Source: Marinobacterium profundum (GTDB lineage Bacteria; Pseudomonadota; Gammaproteobacteria; Pseudomonadales; Balneatricaceae). From it: a DNA stretch of 53,326 nucleotides. Below are positions 33,870-42,719 of this stretch, piece by piece. The notes under the pieces are model-generated. The model saw nothing but the letters and a program-made list of their open reading frames with translations. It searched no databases and was not told the origin of the DNA. Where the stretch lies: contig NZ_BCNS01000125.1 in assembly GCF_001528745.1 (NCBI RefSeq), positions 1 to 53,326 on the forward strand, read 5' to 3'. The translations under genes and the position numbers were made by a program. Within the stretch, counting starts at the first letter, position 1; each line of letters starts with the position of its first letter.

Positions 33870-33941
33870 ACCATGAAAATAAATTTATATCATTGTAATT
33901 AAAGAGATTTCCAGAAGAGGGTAAGCGACCAAAGATCCAAT

Positions 33942-34084
33942 CGGCAGTTTTTTGCTTATTCAGAGCGGCTCTCGTCGGCCATAAATGGCCTACTGCTAAC
34001 GAAAAGCTAATAAAAGCCGCTCAACAACCCTCTACAACGGCCTGTTTGACCACAGGTACAACAGGTATAGGCAAAAAACCGCCG
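33942..34084. repeat. 143-bp imperfect inverted repeat between TRAP and dctD-like genes
   Basis: Ends CGGCRGTTTTTTGCYTAT pair over 18 bases with 2 mismatches. Nested pairs inside: GAGCGGCT / AGCCGCTC and GGCCAT AA ATGGCC. It is MITE-like, and its CAGAGCGGCT stretch is shared with the repeats at 25921 and 30007. It lies 70-210 bases upstream of the sigma-54 promoter, where an activator site is expected. Confidence 0.65.
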
Positions 34085-34244
34085 ACTTCCCATGACAAGA
34101 AGGAAATCAGCGACTTATAACGCGGTTATTTCTGGTTTATATAAAGCGATGCGTATTGCTCCAGGCGCGGGGCAGGCATCGAAAAATAGCGCAGAGCGGT
34201 CAAGCAGGTACAAAGACAGAAGCACAGTGGCCAGCGCTGCCCCT

Positions 34245-35672
34245 TCAATCTTCGCAGCCACCCTGCACATAATCGCTGCGGTTAAGGCCGTAGCGCGTCA
34301 TCTTCTGATTCAGGGTACGCCGTGGCAGATCCAGCTCGTCCATCACCGCCTTGATGGAACCGCCATGGCGCTGCAGTGACTGGCGGATAACCTCGGCCTC
34401 GAAAGCCCCTACCTGCACACCAAGCGGCTGCGTGCTCAGATTAGCGTTGGAGCCACTACCCAGTGGTTGCCCACCTGAGGCGGAATTAAAGGTGCGCGCA
34501 GCCTGCATCGGCGTAATGGCCGGGAACAGCAAATCTGCCAGCTGCACCCGGGCATCGAGCGCAAACCGTAGCGCAATGTTTTTCAACTCACGCACATTGC
34601 CCGGCCAGTTGTAGCTCAGCAGTGTACGACGCTCCAGATCCGTTATCCTGCGCGGATCGCGCTCGTGCTGGGCCGCGCAGCGCTCAACATAGTATTCGAA
34701 CAGCAGCGGTATATCGTCCAGGCGATCGCGCAGCGCCGGGATATGCAGCTGGGAGACATTAAGGCGGTAATACAGATCCTCGCGAAAGCCTTCTTCCACC
34801 CGCAGATCCGCCTTGGCGGCGGCCACCAGGCGCAGGTTAACGGCAATGGGGCTGTTTCCTCCCAGGCGCTCGATGACCCCCTCTTGCAGGGTGCGCAGCA
34901 GTTTGATTTGAAGATGCGGCGGCATGCTTTCGATTTCATCGAAAAAGAAGGTACCGCCATCGGCATACTCGAATTTGCCGATGCGCTTTTTCACAGCCCC
35001 GGTAAAGGCGCCGGCTTCATGGCCGAAGAGCTCGCTTTCTATCAGGGATTCAGGGATGGCGCCGCAGTTAACCGGCACAAAATGATGGCTGCGCCTGTTG
35101 CTGAATTCATGCAGACACTGGGCCACCAGCTCCTTGCCGGTGCCGGTCTCACCGTAGATGATAACGTTGGTATCTATGGATGCCAGCAGCAGGATTTCCT
35201 GTTTCAGCCGCACAATGGCCGGCGACAAACCAATAAGACGTGCGTCGATGCCCGACTGGGATGCCAGATTGTGCTGCAGGCGGTCATTTTCCAGCATCAA
35301 CCGACGCTTGTCACAGGCACGCTGCACCGTCGCCACCAGGCGCTCGGGAACAAAGGGCTTCTCGATAAAATCGTAGGCCCCCTCGCGCATGGCCTGGGTC
35401 GCCATATCAATATCGCCGTGCCCCGTGACCAGCACCACCGGCAAGCCCGGTATCCGCGACAACGCCTCATTCATCAGCGCCATGCCGTCCATCCCCGGCA
35501 TACGCACATCGGTAACAAGCACACCCGCAAATCCCGGCTGCAGCTGCACGAGTGCGGCCTCTGCAGCGTTGCAGCTGATAACCTCAAAGCCCGACAGGCG
35601 CAACCATTGCTCGGTCGCCTTGCGAACCATTATTTCATCATCAACCAGTAAAACCGTACCTTGTTCAAGCAT
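34245..35672 (-). CDS. Sigma-54-dependent response regulator, DctD-like
   Basis: A 475-aa NtrC-family activator. Receiver domain at about 6-120 with phospho-acceptor Asp55 (LVTDVRMPG); AAA+ domain about 145-380 with GETGTGKE (Walker A), the sigma-54 contact loop GAFTGA and [10 protein letters not shown] (Walker B); Fis-type helix-turn-helix at the end ([20 protein letters not shown]). In DctB/DctD systems it turns on a dicarboxylate transporter. Here no DctB kinase is adjacent, and the likely target is the neighbouring TRAP operon with its sigma-54 promoter. ATG at 35672 (MLEQGTV) is chosen over the one 21 bases earlier. Confidence 0.92.
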   Translation of the reverse strand: MLEQGTVLLVDDEIMVRKATEQWLRLSGFEVISCNAAEAALVQLQPGFAGVLVTDVRMPGMDGMALMNEALSRIPGLPVVLVTGHGDIDMATQAMREGAYDFIEKPFVPERLVATVQRACDKRRLMLENDRLQHNLASQSGIDARLIGLSPAIVRLKQEILLLASIDTNVIIYGETGTGKELVAQCLHEFSNRRSHHFVPVNCGAIPESLIESELFGHEAGAFTGAVKKRIGKFEYADGGTFFFDEIESMPPHLQIKLLRTLQEGVIERLGGNSPIAVNLRLVAAAKADLRVEEGFREDLYYRLNVSQLHIPALRDRLDDIPLLFEYYVERCAAQHERDPRRITDLERRTLLSYNWPGNVRELKNIALRFALDARVQLADLLFPAITPMQAARTFNSASGGQPLGSGSNANLSTQPLGVQVGAFEAEVIRQSLQRHGGSIKAVMDELDLPRRTLNQKMTRYGLNRSDYVQGGCED

Positions 35673-35873
35673 CAAAAACATCCTGTGTAGCAACCACCAG
35701 AGAAGCGCTTTGCGAAGCCCCCTAATTCACCGTCAACCGGCAATATCCACCCCTGCCGAAACATCAAAAACATCCTGTGTAACAAAACGCCAGTAACCAC
35801 TGTTTGGCAGTCTTTAGATGTTCTATAGCAGCAGTAGATAACGGTATAAGTCTGATACCAACCTAACCCCGAG

Positions 35874-36254
35874 TTAACGGTATAAAGTATCTGTTCCCCA
35901 CGCCAGTTCCAGCGCCTTGCGCTCCACCACCTTAAGGCCGCGCACCACCAGGCTGTAGGAATGATCGATCATTCGCTGCACTTCACCGTCCGGCAGCGAG
36001 CCATCCAGCAACACCGTGTTCCAGTGGCGCTTGTTCATGTGATAGCCCGGCTGGACCGCTTCAAATACATCCCGCAGCATCTGCGCCTGCACCGGGTCGC
36101 ACTTGAGGTTAAGGCGCGCTCCGTTTTTGTCCGTGATCAGCAACGCGAACATTTTCTGTTTAATTTTGAACACTGCAGGCCCGGGGCCAAAGGGATAGTC
36201 TTCCCAGGCGTCGGGTTTGCCAAGCAGATAATCACGCGTGTGCTGAGCGTCCAT
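35874..36254 (-). CDS. MmcQ/YjbR family protein
   Basis: A 126-aa CyaY-like-fold protein. Family features: RDYLLGKPDAWEDYPFGPGPAVFKI at the start, ARLNLKCDPVQAQMLRD, and PGYHMNKRHWNTVLLDGSLPD, the most conserved stretch. Members are called DNA-binding proteins but their role is poorly known. ATG at 36254 follows AAGGAT by 8 bases; a GTG at 36275 is also in frame. Confidence 0.88.
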   Translation of the reverse strand: MDAQHTRDYLLGKPDAWEDYPFGPGPAVFKIKQKMFALLITDKNGARLNLKCDPVQAQMLRDVFEAVQPGYHMNKRHWNTVLLDGSLPDGEVQRMIDHSYSLVVRGLKVVERKALELAWGTDTLYR

Positions 36255-36281
36255 GGGTACAAATCCTTGCGTCACGAGCGG

Positions 36282-36869
36282 TTAAAGTATTTCGATGGAC
36301 TCGACGTAAATCAGCTCGCAGGCTCCGCGGCCTATATCGTCCCTCGTCAGCGAACTCTTCCAGCGCCAGCCATCGGGGCTGGTTGCCTGTATCAGGTAGC
36401 CACTGATACGCACCAGATCACCGGTCCTGACCGACGCAATCTGCCGCTCGACATAAGTATCCGCCGGCACCATATGCATGTTGGCGCTGCTCTGCTCGAT
36501 CTGCTGGCGTGGAACCGGGAACTGTTCGGTACGCCAGCGATACCAGCGCCCGGACTGGCGAATGTCGATACGATCCAGCACCCGACTATCGGACATAACG
36601 CCCCATCCCAGCGCCAGATCATACTTCGACAGATCCGACTCCCTATCCAGCCAGTAGCGCTCCTTGCCGAGCACCCGCGCATTGATTTCGAATTCGGCCA
36701 GCGCATCTATGCGATAGCCATCATGATCGAAGGGCGCACGGCTGACCGGCGCCTGGTGCGGTAACTGTTCAACCAGCACGCCGTCGCTCTGGCTGCGCTC
36801 GCCCTCCGGGAAAAACAGCACGGCCATCACGCCCAGTGCCAACACTCCCAGTAGTTTGTTTGCAGCCAT
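36282..36869 (-). CDS. Conserved exported/membrane-anchored protein
   Basis: A 195-aa protein with one N-terminal hydrophobic segment (LLGVLALGVMAVLFF), so anchored with its bulk in the periplasm. The stretch YDLALGWGVMSDSRVLDRIDIRQSGRWYRW is typical of an uncharacterised family common in gammaproteobacteria; GDLVRISGYLIQAT and ACELIYVESIEIL fit a beta-rich OB-like end. ATG at 36869 has GGAGAGA 5 bases upstream. It precedes the YjbR gene by 27 bases, so they may be co-transcribed. Confidence 0.75.
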   Translation of the reverse strand: MAANKLLGVLALGVMAVLFFPEGERSQSDGVLVEQLPHQAPVSRAPFDHDGYRIDALAEFEINARVLGKERYWLDRESDLSKYDLALGWGVMSDSRVLDRIDIRQSGRWYRWRTEQFPVPRQQIEQSSANMHMVPADTYVERQIASVRTGDLVRISGYLIQATSPDGWRWKSSLTRDDIGRGACELIYVESIEIL

Positions 36870-36988
36870 ACTGTCTCTCCGCGCATGCCAACACTATGGT
36901 CATTGCACTCATCAATTGCATTCAGTGCACTTTAATCCCAGAGCCTCGTCTAAGGTTACAGATACCTGCGGCAGAAACCAAAACCCTG

Positions 36989-37357
36989 ATGAACACTCAG
37001 CATTCTATTACGGTCTACTACGATGGCACCTGTCCGCGCTGCAGGCGCGACCGCGCCCGCTATGAAAAGCTGGCTGGACCTGCGGCGGATACCCTCTGCT
37101 GGTTCGATATCAGCGGCCAGGATGCCGAGCTGCTCAGCCTTGGCATAGACCCCTACAAGGCACTCACCGAGCTTCATGTGAAAGATGGGCAACAACGAAT
37201 TCATAGCGAGCTGGACGCCTACATCCTGCTGATGCGCCGGGTTCCGCTGCTTAAGCCCCTGGCCTGGCTCATTGGCTTGCCACTCATCAGGCCCCTGCTT
37301 TCCCACTGCTATCATCGGTGGGTGATGCTCAGACTCAGAAAAAGTCAGCGACTTTGA
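36989..37357 (+). CDS. DUF393 (DCC family) thiol-disulfide oxidoreductase-like protein
   Basis: A 122-aa thioredoxin-fold protein of the DCC family: YYDGTCPRCRRDRARYEKL carries the CPxC motif (Cys residues in CPRC) in place of the usual CxxC active site. ISGQDAELLSLGI and HSELDAYILLMRRVPLLKPLAWL are family-typical. Function likely redox, substrate unknown. ATG at 36989 (MNTQHS) is used. Confidence 0.85.
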   Translation: MNTQHSITVYYDGTCPRCRRDRARYEKLAGPAADTLCWFDISGQDAELLSLGIDPYKALTELHVKDGQQRIHSELDAYILLMRRVPLLKPLAWLIGLPLIRPLLSHCYHRWVMLRLRKSQRL

Positions 37358-37379
37358 GGCAGTACCCTGTTGCCAAAAG

Positions 37380-37418
37380 CAGTACTTTAGTACTGGTTGT
37401 TAGGGGCCATGGTAGAAT
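37380..37418 (+). promoter_or_regulatory. Candidate LuxR-type operator and promoter
   Basis: A perfect palindrome CAGTACT TT AGTACTG at 37380-37395, then 17 bases, then TAGAAT (37413-37418) as -10. The right arm of the palindrome covers the -35 place, the usual layout for a class II activator. The same 16 bases occur at 42617-42632 before nosP, and a half site (CAGTACTTT) at 43962 before the porin. The natural candidate binder is the LuxR-type AgmR encoded just downstream. Confidence 0.65.
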
Positions 37419-37451
37419 TTTTATCACCCGAAAGGCGCGTTCTAATTGGGC

Positions 37452-37748
37452 ATGAATATAAAAAGCTGGATTCTGCCGCCTCTCATTTGTCTGCCTGTCT
37501 CGCTGTCATTGCCACTGTCGGCGGCACAAAGCGAGGCCACCGAGAATAACACCCGGCAGTTTTCCACTGATGACTACCCCAATGCGCAGCATTGCCGCCT
37601 GACTCCTGGCAGCATTGACCAGGAAAATACCCGTTTAACAACCACCGCCAGCGACCGGCAGCAGCTCAAAACACACACCCGACTGACCGAGCCAAAACAC
37701 CGTGCAGCGGTTAAGATAGCGCGAGCAACAGCCACCGGCGCTTTTTAG
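37452..37748 (+). CDS. Small exported protein upstream of agmR
   Basis: A possible 98-aa protein with a signal peptide (WILPPLICLPVSLSLPLSAAQ) and a hydrophilic remainder (NAQHCRLTPGSIDQENTRL). ATG at 37452; no strong ribosome site. It follows the promoter at 37380-37418 and is 49 bases before agmR. Unrecognised; could be a real leader gene or chance. Confidence 0.4.
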   Translation: MNIKSWILPPLICLPVSLSLPLSAAQSEATENNTRQFSTDDYPNAQHCRLTPGSIDQENTRLTTTASDRQQLKTHTRLTEPKHRAAVKIARATATGAF

Positions 37749-37797
37749 CCGCAGCCACCACGGCGCTGCCGGATAATAACTATAACGGAGAGACCCC

Positions 37798-38463
37798 GTG
37801 TACAAGATACTGATTGCAGATGATCACCCGCTGTTCCGTGAAGCCATTACCAATGTCATCAGCACCAGTTTTCCGGGGTGCGAAACCATCGAAACAGAGA
37901 GCCTTGATAGCGCGCTGGCATTGACACTGGAGCAGGATGATCTGGATCTTATTCTGCTGGATCTGAACATGCCGGGCATGCACGGCCTTAACGGCCTGAT
38001 TACGCTGCGCAACGAAGCCCCCACGGTACCGGTGGTGATCGTTTCCGCCGAAGAGGACAAGCAGATAGTGCTGCAGGCGATTACCTACGGCGCCGTTGGC
38101 TTCATTACCAAATCATCGCCCCGCGATCAGATGACCCAGGCACTGCAGCAGATTTTGGACGGCAACGTCTATCTGCCCTCCGATATCATCCGCTCCAGCA
38201 AGCCCGAAAGCCGCCGCCATCGCAATGACGAAAACCGTATCCCGGTGGAGCTGCTGTCTTCCCTGACCCGCCGCCAGCTGCTGGTACTAGAGCGCATGGC
38301 CACGGGGGAGTCCAACAAGCAGATTGCCTACAACCTCAATATCGCCGAAACCACGGTTAAAGCCCACGTCTCGGCCATATTGCGCAAGCTCGGCGTACAT
38401 AACCGCATCCAGGCCGTGCTCTCGGCCGGCAATATCGATTTCGCCCAATACCTGCGTCGTTAA
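37798..38463 (+). CDS. agmR: LuxR/NarL-family response regulator AgmR (ErbR-like)
   Basis: A 221-aa regulator: receiver domain with Asp55 ([14 protein letters not shown]) and a LuxR-type helix-turn-helix at the C-terminus ([35 protein letters not shown] split over residues ~145-180). The N-terminus [17 protein letters not shown] and [28 protein letters not shown] closely match Pseudomonas AgmR/ErbR, which governs alcohol or glycerol oxidation genes. Starts with GTG at 37798 after GGAGA. Its likely kinase, NahK, is encoded convergently next door, as in Pseudomonas. Confidence 0.88.
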   Translation: MYKILIADDHPLFREAITNVISTSFPGCETIETESLDSALALTLEQDDLDLILLDLNMPGMHGLNGLITLRNEAPTVPVVIVSAEEDKQIVLQAITYGAVGFITKSSPRDQMTQALQQILDGNVYLPSDIIRSSKPESRRHRNDENRIPVELLSSLTRRQLLVLERMATGESNKQIAYNLNIAETTVKAHVSAILRKLGVHNRIQAVLSAGNIDFAQYLRR

Positions 38464-38642
38464 TAAAGGAAGGGTGCCGTTAAAAAGGAGCGGCGCCATT
38501 AAAAGAACCTGAGTTAAAAGCGCAAACCTTAAGCGACGAACACGCAGCGCAACACTGCATTTCAGTCCCTCACCCTCACCAGCTGTTCATCCCGTCTTTT
38601 ATCCAGCCCTGGCAACGGCTGTTAGACGTGACCGCAAGGCGT

Positions 38643-41246
38643 TCAGCCACGGGTGTTCAGCAGATGATTGAGCGTGGTCTTGAGCTTCATGGGGCGAACG
38701 GGCTTGTGCATCAACAGATAACCCAGATCGCGGATCTGCTGCTTTAGCTCATGACTGTAGTTGGCGGTGACCATCAATACCGGCAGATCATCGTTGCGCT
38801 GGCGCTTGATATCGGCCACCAGGTCGATGCCATTGTCGTCGTTATCCAGGTGGTAATCGACGATTAGCAGATCCACCAGACCATCGGCCACCGACACCTT
38901 AAGCTGCAGGTCCGTCAGCGACAGCGCGGTCACCACCTCGCAACCCCAACCCTGCATCAGGGTTGCCATGCCATCACAGATGGCCTGATCGTTATCCACC
39001 ACCCACAGACGCGCATTGTCGAGCCAGGCCTGGGCTGGCTCACGATGAACCGGCACGCTATCACTGCGGGGTTCGAGGGTTCCCAGTGGCACCTCTACCG
39101 AAAACACAGATCCGCGCCCTGGCACCGAGGTCACCGCCACCTGATGCCCAAGAATGCGGGAGATCTTGTCGACGATGGCCAGACCCAGGCCCAGGCCTTT
39201 GTCGTGATGACCGCCGCCCTGGGGCAGAATCCGTTTGAACTCCAGGAAAATTTCGGTGAGCTTCTCCTCGGCAATACCGATACCGGTGTCCCACACTTCG
39301 ATCAGCAGACTGTCGCGGCGCCGGCGGCAGCCAAACAGAATCCGGCCGGTCTCGGTGTAGCGCAGCGCATTGGAGAGAAAGTTGCGCAGTATGCGCGCCA
39401 GCAACTGACTGTCGGAGCGAATCACCGCATCACTGCTGACAAAGCGCAGCTGCAGATTTTCCTTGCGCGCCACCTGGCTGTATTCGTTGGCGATATTCTG
39501 CAGCAGCTCGCGTACGCAAAAGGCGTTGATATCAGGCGTGATCACACCGGCATCCAGTTTGGATATATCCACCAGAGTGCTAAGCAGACTCTCGACATCG
39601 GCCAGGGAATTGCTCACCGACCCCACCAGGCGTGACACCGGCTCCGCCATATCCTGCTCCTGCAGCGCACCGGTAAACAGGCGGGCGGCGTTGAGCGGCT
39701 GTAACAGATCATGGCTCACGGCAGCGAGGAACTTGGTCTTGGACAGGTTCGCCTGCTCTGCCTCTTTCTTGGCTTCACGCAGGCGTGCCTCTATGGCAAC
39801 GCGCTCATGGATCTCCTGGCGCAGCTTGTCATTCAGCGCCGTCAGCTCGGCGGTGCGTTCACCCACCCGATGTTCAAGGTGCTGATAGGCCTGTTCCAGC
39901 GCATGGGCGGTACGACGCCGCTCGGTAATATCGCGGATCATGACGAAAATACCCACGGCACGGCCGCTGCTGTCCATATTCGGCACATAGGATTTGAGCA
40001 TGCAGCGCACTTCGCCGTGCAGGTTTTTCTCGTCGATCTCAAAGGTCACGCTCTCGCCGGCCAGAGCGCGCTCCATATAGGGGCGAATCTTGCGGAACTG
40101 GGTTTCGCCCTGAACTTCACTGATCAGGCGGCCATTCAGCTCGCCCCGCGGCCAGCCGTACCACTCGTCATAAACCTTGTTGCTGAACTGGTAACGCAGA
40201 TCCTCGCCCACATAGCCAATCAGAGCGGGAACATGGTCGGTAATCAGGCGGATCCACTGCTCGCTTTCACGCAGGGTTTCGGCGTAGCGGTGCCGTTCGG
40301 TAATATCGGTATAGGTATTAACGTAGCCGCTCGCGGGCATGGGGTGGGTGCGAATCTCCAGCACCCGGCCATCAGGCAGGGTCTGCTCCAGCGCCTGAAC
40401 ACCATCACTGCATTGCAGCGCCGTAATCGGAGCCAGTACGCTAACGTCGCCGCCTGCCACCAATTCTGTGAACAGCCGCTGCTGGGGCACCTGCGCAGGG
40501 TCAATGCCGCTAAGTTCGATGAAGCGATGATTCCAGACTTCAAGTTCGCCCAGTCCGTTCACCAGGGCCACACCCTGGGAAAGGTGATCCACAAGGCTTT
40601 GCAGTAAACGGGATTTTTGCGCCAGCGCCCGTTCGCGTTTTGCCTCCTCGAAGGCCTTGAGTTCGGTAATATCGGTATAGAGCACCACCAGACCACCGTC
40701 ACGGGTGACCTTTTCATTAACCTGCATCCAGTGGCCGTTAGCCAGCTTCATCACCGGGCTGCCGGAGCCTGCGCGGGAGCCGCTTTCCTCCAGAATCAGG
40801 CCATGTTCGTCGGCCAGGCGTTTAAGGTCAGCAATGGTGGTGCCGTCTTCAATGCGAATACCGGTGCCATGCCAAAAGGCGCGAAAGTGACTGTTGGACA
40901 GCAGAATACGGCGGTCGCGATCAAACAGCACAAAGCCATCGGAAATGCTTTCAATCGCATCGATCAGTCGCTGCTGCGACATCTCGGCTTCTTCACTGGC
41001 CAGGGTCAGGGCGCGATTGCTGCGCTTGAGCTGCAACAGGGCACTGTTGAGTGCTTCTGTGCGTTCGCGTACCTGTTCGGCCAGCACCACAGAATGTTCG
41101 AAGGCGCCGTAGGGGTCGGCACGATGCCCCCCACCGGATTCAACCCGCTCGATCAGGGCGCCATTGATCTTGCGCAGCTTGGCATTATCTCGCTCCAGCT
41201 CAGCGATGCGCGCCTGCAACTCAAGCATCTGCTCGGAGGCACTCAT
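38643..41246 (-). CDS. nahK: Hybrid PAS sensor histidine kinase NahK (ErcS'-like)
   Basis: An 867-aa soluble kinase. Order: N-terminal coiled coil (1-90), three PAS domains (about 95-200, 215-320, 330-445), coiled-coil linker, HisKA with His512 in AAVSHDLLQPLNAARLF, ATPase domain (FLSNALRYT; DTGIGI; KGLGLGLAIV) and a C-terminal receiver with Asp797 (LLIVDYHLD). No membrane segments. In Pseudomonas and related bacteria NahK is inhibited by NO-bound NosP and controls biofilm and quorum traits. It follows nosP by 24 bases. The histidine box HDLLQPLNA is typical of this subfamily. Confidence 0.9.
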   Translation of the reverse strand: MSASEQMLELQARIAELERDNAKLRKINGALIERVESGGGHRADPYGAFEHSVVLAEQVRERTEALNSALLQLKRSNRALTLASEEAEMSQQRLIDAIESISDGFVLFDRDRRILLSNSHFRAFWHGTGIRIEDGTTIADLKRLADEHGLILEESGSRAGSGSPVMKLANGHWMQVNEKVTRDGGLVVLYTDITELKAFEEAKRERALAQKSRLLQSLVDHLSQGVALVNGLGELEVWNHRFIELSGIDPAQVPQQRLFTELVAGGDVSVLAPITALQCSDGVQALEQTLPDGRVLEIRTHPMPASGYVNTYTDITERHRYAETLRESEQWIRLITDHVPALIGYVGEDLRYQFSNKVYDEWYGWPRGELNGRLISEVQGETQFRKIRPYMERALAGESVTFEIDEKNLHGEVRCMLKSYVPNMDSSGRAVGIFVMIRDITERRRTAHALEQAYQHLEHRVGERTAELTALNDKLRQEIHERVAIEARLREAKKEAEQANLSKTKFLAAVSHDLLQPLNAARLFTGALQEQDMAEPVSRLVGSVSNSLADVESLLSTLVDISKLDAGVITPDINAFCVRELLQNIANEYSQVARKENLQLRFVSSDAVIRSDSQLLARILRNFLSNALRYTETGRILFGCRRRRDSLLIEVWDTGIGIAEEKLTEIFLEFKRILPQGGGHHDKGLGLGLAIVDKISRILGHQVAVTSVPGRGSVFSVEVPLGTLEPRSDSVPVHREPAQAWLDNARLWVVDNDQAICDGMATLMQGWGCEVVTALSLTDLQLKVSVADGLVDLLIVDYHLDNDDNGIDLVADIKRQRNDDLPVLMVTANYSHELKQQIRDLGYLLMHKPVRPMKLKTTLNHLLNTRG

Positions 41247-41270
41247 GGGCGGCGAGCTCGCAGTGCCCTG

Positions 41271-42434
41271 TCAGCGCAGCTCATGACGGTAACCTCCGAT
41301 CGCCACACCGGTGAAGGTCTGATTCAGGTGCATGCCGTTGAACTGCTCTCCATAGGTATTAAAGCCAATAACCCGGTGCGCCTGCAGGTAATCAGATGTG
41401 ACCCCATCAAGCCCTGTGTACTCGGCCTCAAGGCGACGCAGAAAACAATCGCAGCCAATGACCAGCCGCGGTGTGCCTATGGCCTGCTCTATACGTGCAA
41501 ACTCGGCGTCCAGGTTTTCCAGCATGGCGCCCGGGCGCATGGCCGTCAGCACTATGCCGTTCTCCACGGCGCAGTAGAACGTCATACTCAGATCAGGATT
41601 GACCCGCTGAATGGAACGCACGTAGTAATCGTCACCGATACGAACCGCCACCGGGTTGAGCGCAAAGGCACGATAATCCAGCGCCGTCACCTCGACCCCC
41701 AGCACTCTGGCGTACTCCAGAGCCGCGGGCTCGGCATTGAGTTCGGTCACGGTACGGCTGTCCGGATCAGCACCCGTGACCACCATTTTGTCACCGGGGT
41801 GTTCTATATGGTGGCTGGAAAACACCTCGAAATCGCAGCGGGTATTGAACATCAAGACCACGGCGGCATCGGTATGAAAACGCCCCTCGAAGAACACATG
41901 GGTATTGGCGAGGTGAATATCATCGCCGGCCGAACCACCAAAATTGGGAATGCTGCCCAGCGCCGAATTAAGTGCCACCAGGAAGAGTTCCTCCTGACTC
42001 GACAGACCATCAAGCAGCGTAAGGGCAAAGGTATTACGCTTTATCGGCGCCAGGTTGCGGCCACGACAGCCCGCTGTAAGGTTTTCCACCACGGCCTGGG
42101 CGTCGGTCAGGGAAAAACGCCCTATCTGCTTCACCAGCTGACCTTCAATGGCAAAACCGCGGCCATCAAAGCCAATGGCGGTTACGCAGCCCTGACCATA
42201 GCCCTGGGGGGTAATCTCACCTGCAGTGGTGCAACCAGCCAGGCCAACGCCTGCGAAATCGGCCTGCAGCGCGGCGCCCAGGGCTTCAAGGTCGTATTCG
42301 GCGGAACAGAAGAAAAGCACAAAGCCCAAGTGAGGGCTGCGCAGTGAATCGCAAAGTTCACGCGATGCCGTGACAGAGTCGGTGCTGTAGCTCACCGCGG
42401 TGGTTGCAGCTGGCTGGAGGTCTTCGAGGGTCAA
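41271..42434 (-). CDS. nosP: FIST-domain nitric-oxide sensor NosP
   Basis: A 387-aa FIST protein (FIST_N about 35-230, FIST_C about 235-370): VGLAGCTTAGEITPQGYGQGCVTAIGF, NFGGSAGDDIHLANTHVFFEG, and SCDCFLRR-like VIGCDCFLRRLEAEY near the end. FIST proteins beside NahK-type kinases are NosP haem sensors of nitric oxide. Starts with TTG at 42434, with GGGAGG 6-7 bases upstream. Operon nosP-nahK, with a palindromic operator candidate about 185 bases upstream. Confidence 0.9.
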   Translation of the reverse strand: MTLEDLQPAATTAVSYSTDSVTASRELCDSLRSPHLGFVLFFCSAEYDLEALGAALQADFAGVGLAGCTTAGEITPQGYGQGCVTAIGFDGRGFAIEGQLVKQIGRFSLTDAQAVVENLTAGCRGRNLAPIKRNTFALTLLDGLSSQEELFLVALNSALGSIPNFGGSAGDDIHLANTHVFFEGRFHTDAAVVLMFNTRCDFEVFSSHHIEHPGDKMVVTGADPDSRTVTELNAEPAALEYARVLGVEVTALDYRAFALNPVAVRIGDDYYVRSIQRVNPDLSMTFYCAVENGIVLTAMRPGAMLENLDAEFARIEQAIGTPRLVIGCDCFLRRLEAEYTGLDGVTSDYLQAHRVIGFNTYGEQFNGMHLNQTFTGVAIGGYRHELR

Positions 42435-42616
42435 CGCTAGCCTCCCGGGAGTAACAGCGTCAGTGACAGAAAGAAGGTAGATTCTATTGTAGGCGGTACC
42501 AGGGTACAGCTTAAATGCTACTTAGGAACAGCCTGCGAACATCCCTTTAAGACACTGATTAATAGCATATTTAAAGTCAACCAGGTATTGAAACCAAGGT
42601 AACACCGGCGACAATT

Positions 42617-42632
42617 CAGTACTTTAGTACTG
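42617..42632. promoter_or_regulatory. Palindromic operator candidate upstream of nosP
   Basis: CAGTACTTTAGTACTG, identical to 37380-37395. It lies between the porin terminator and nosP (start 42434). No clear -10 at the right distance was found. The rest of 42435-42616 shows nothing else. Confidence 0.6.
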
Positions 42633-42643
42633 AACGAAACCAC

Positions 42644-42700
42644 AAATAAAAACGCGGTTGCAGATACTGGAGAAGGGGGTAACCAGTATCTGCAACCGCG
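42644..42700 (-). terminator. Porin terminator
   Basis: A perfect 18-bp inverted repeat (42653-42670 with 42683-42700; arms start CGCGGTTGCAG and end CTGCAACCGCG) and a 12-base loop, followed on the minus strand by TTTTTATTTG. It lies 20 bases after the porin stop. Confidence 0.9.
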
Positions 42701-42719
42701 TCACCGCGACCTGTTCGTA

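Noticed and set aside
40617-42347. 576-aa open frame antisense to nosP/nahK
   Set aside because: Covers two well-identified genes on the other strand; composition typical of a shadow frame.
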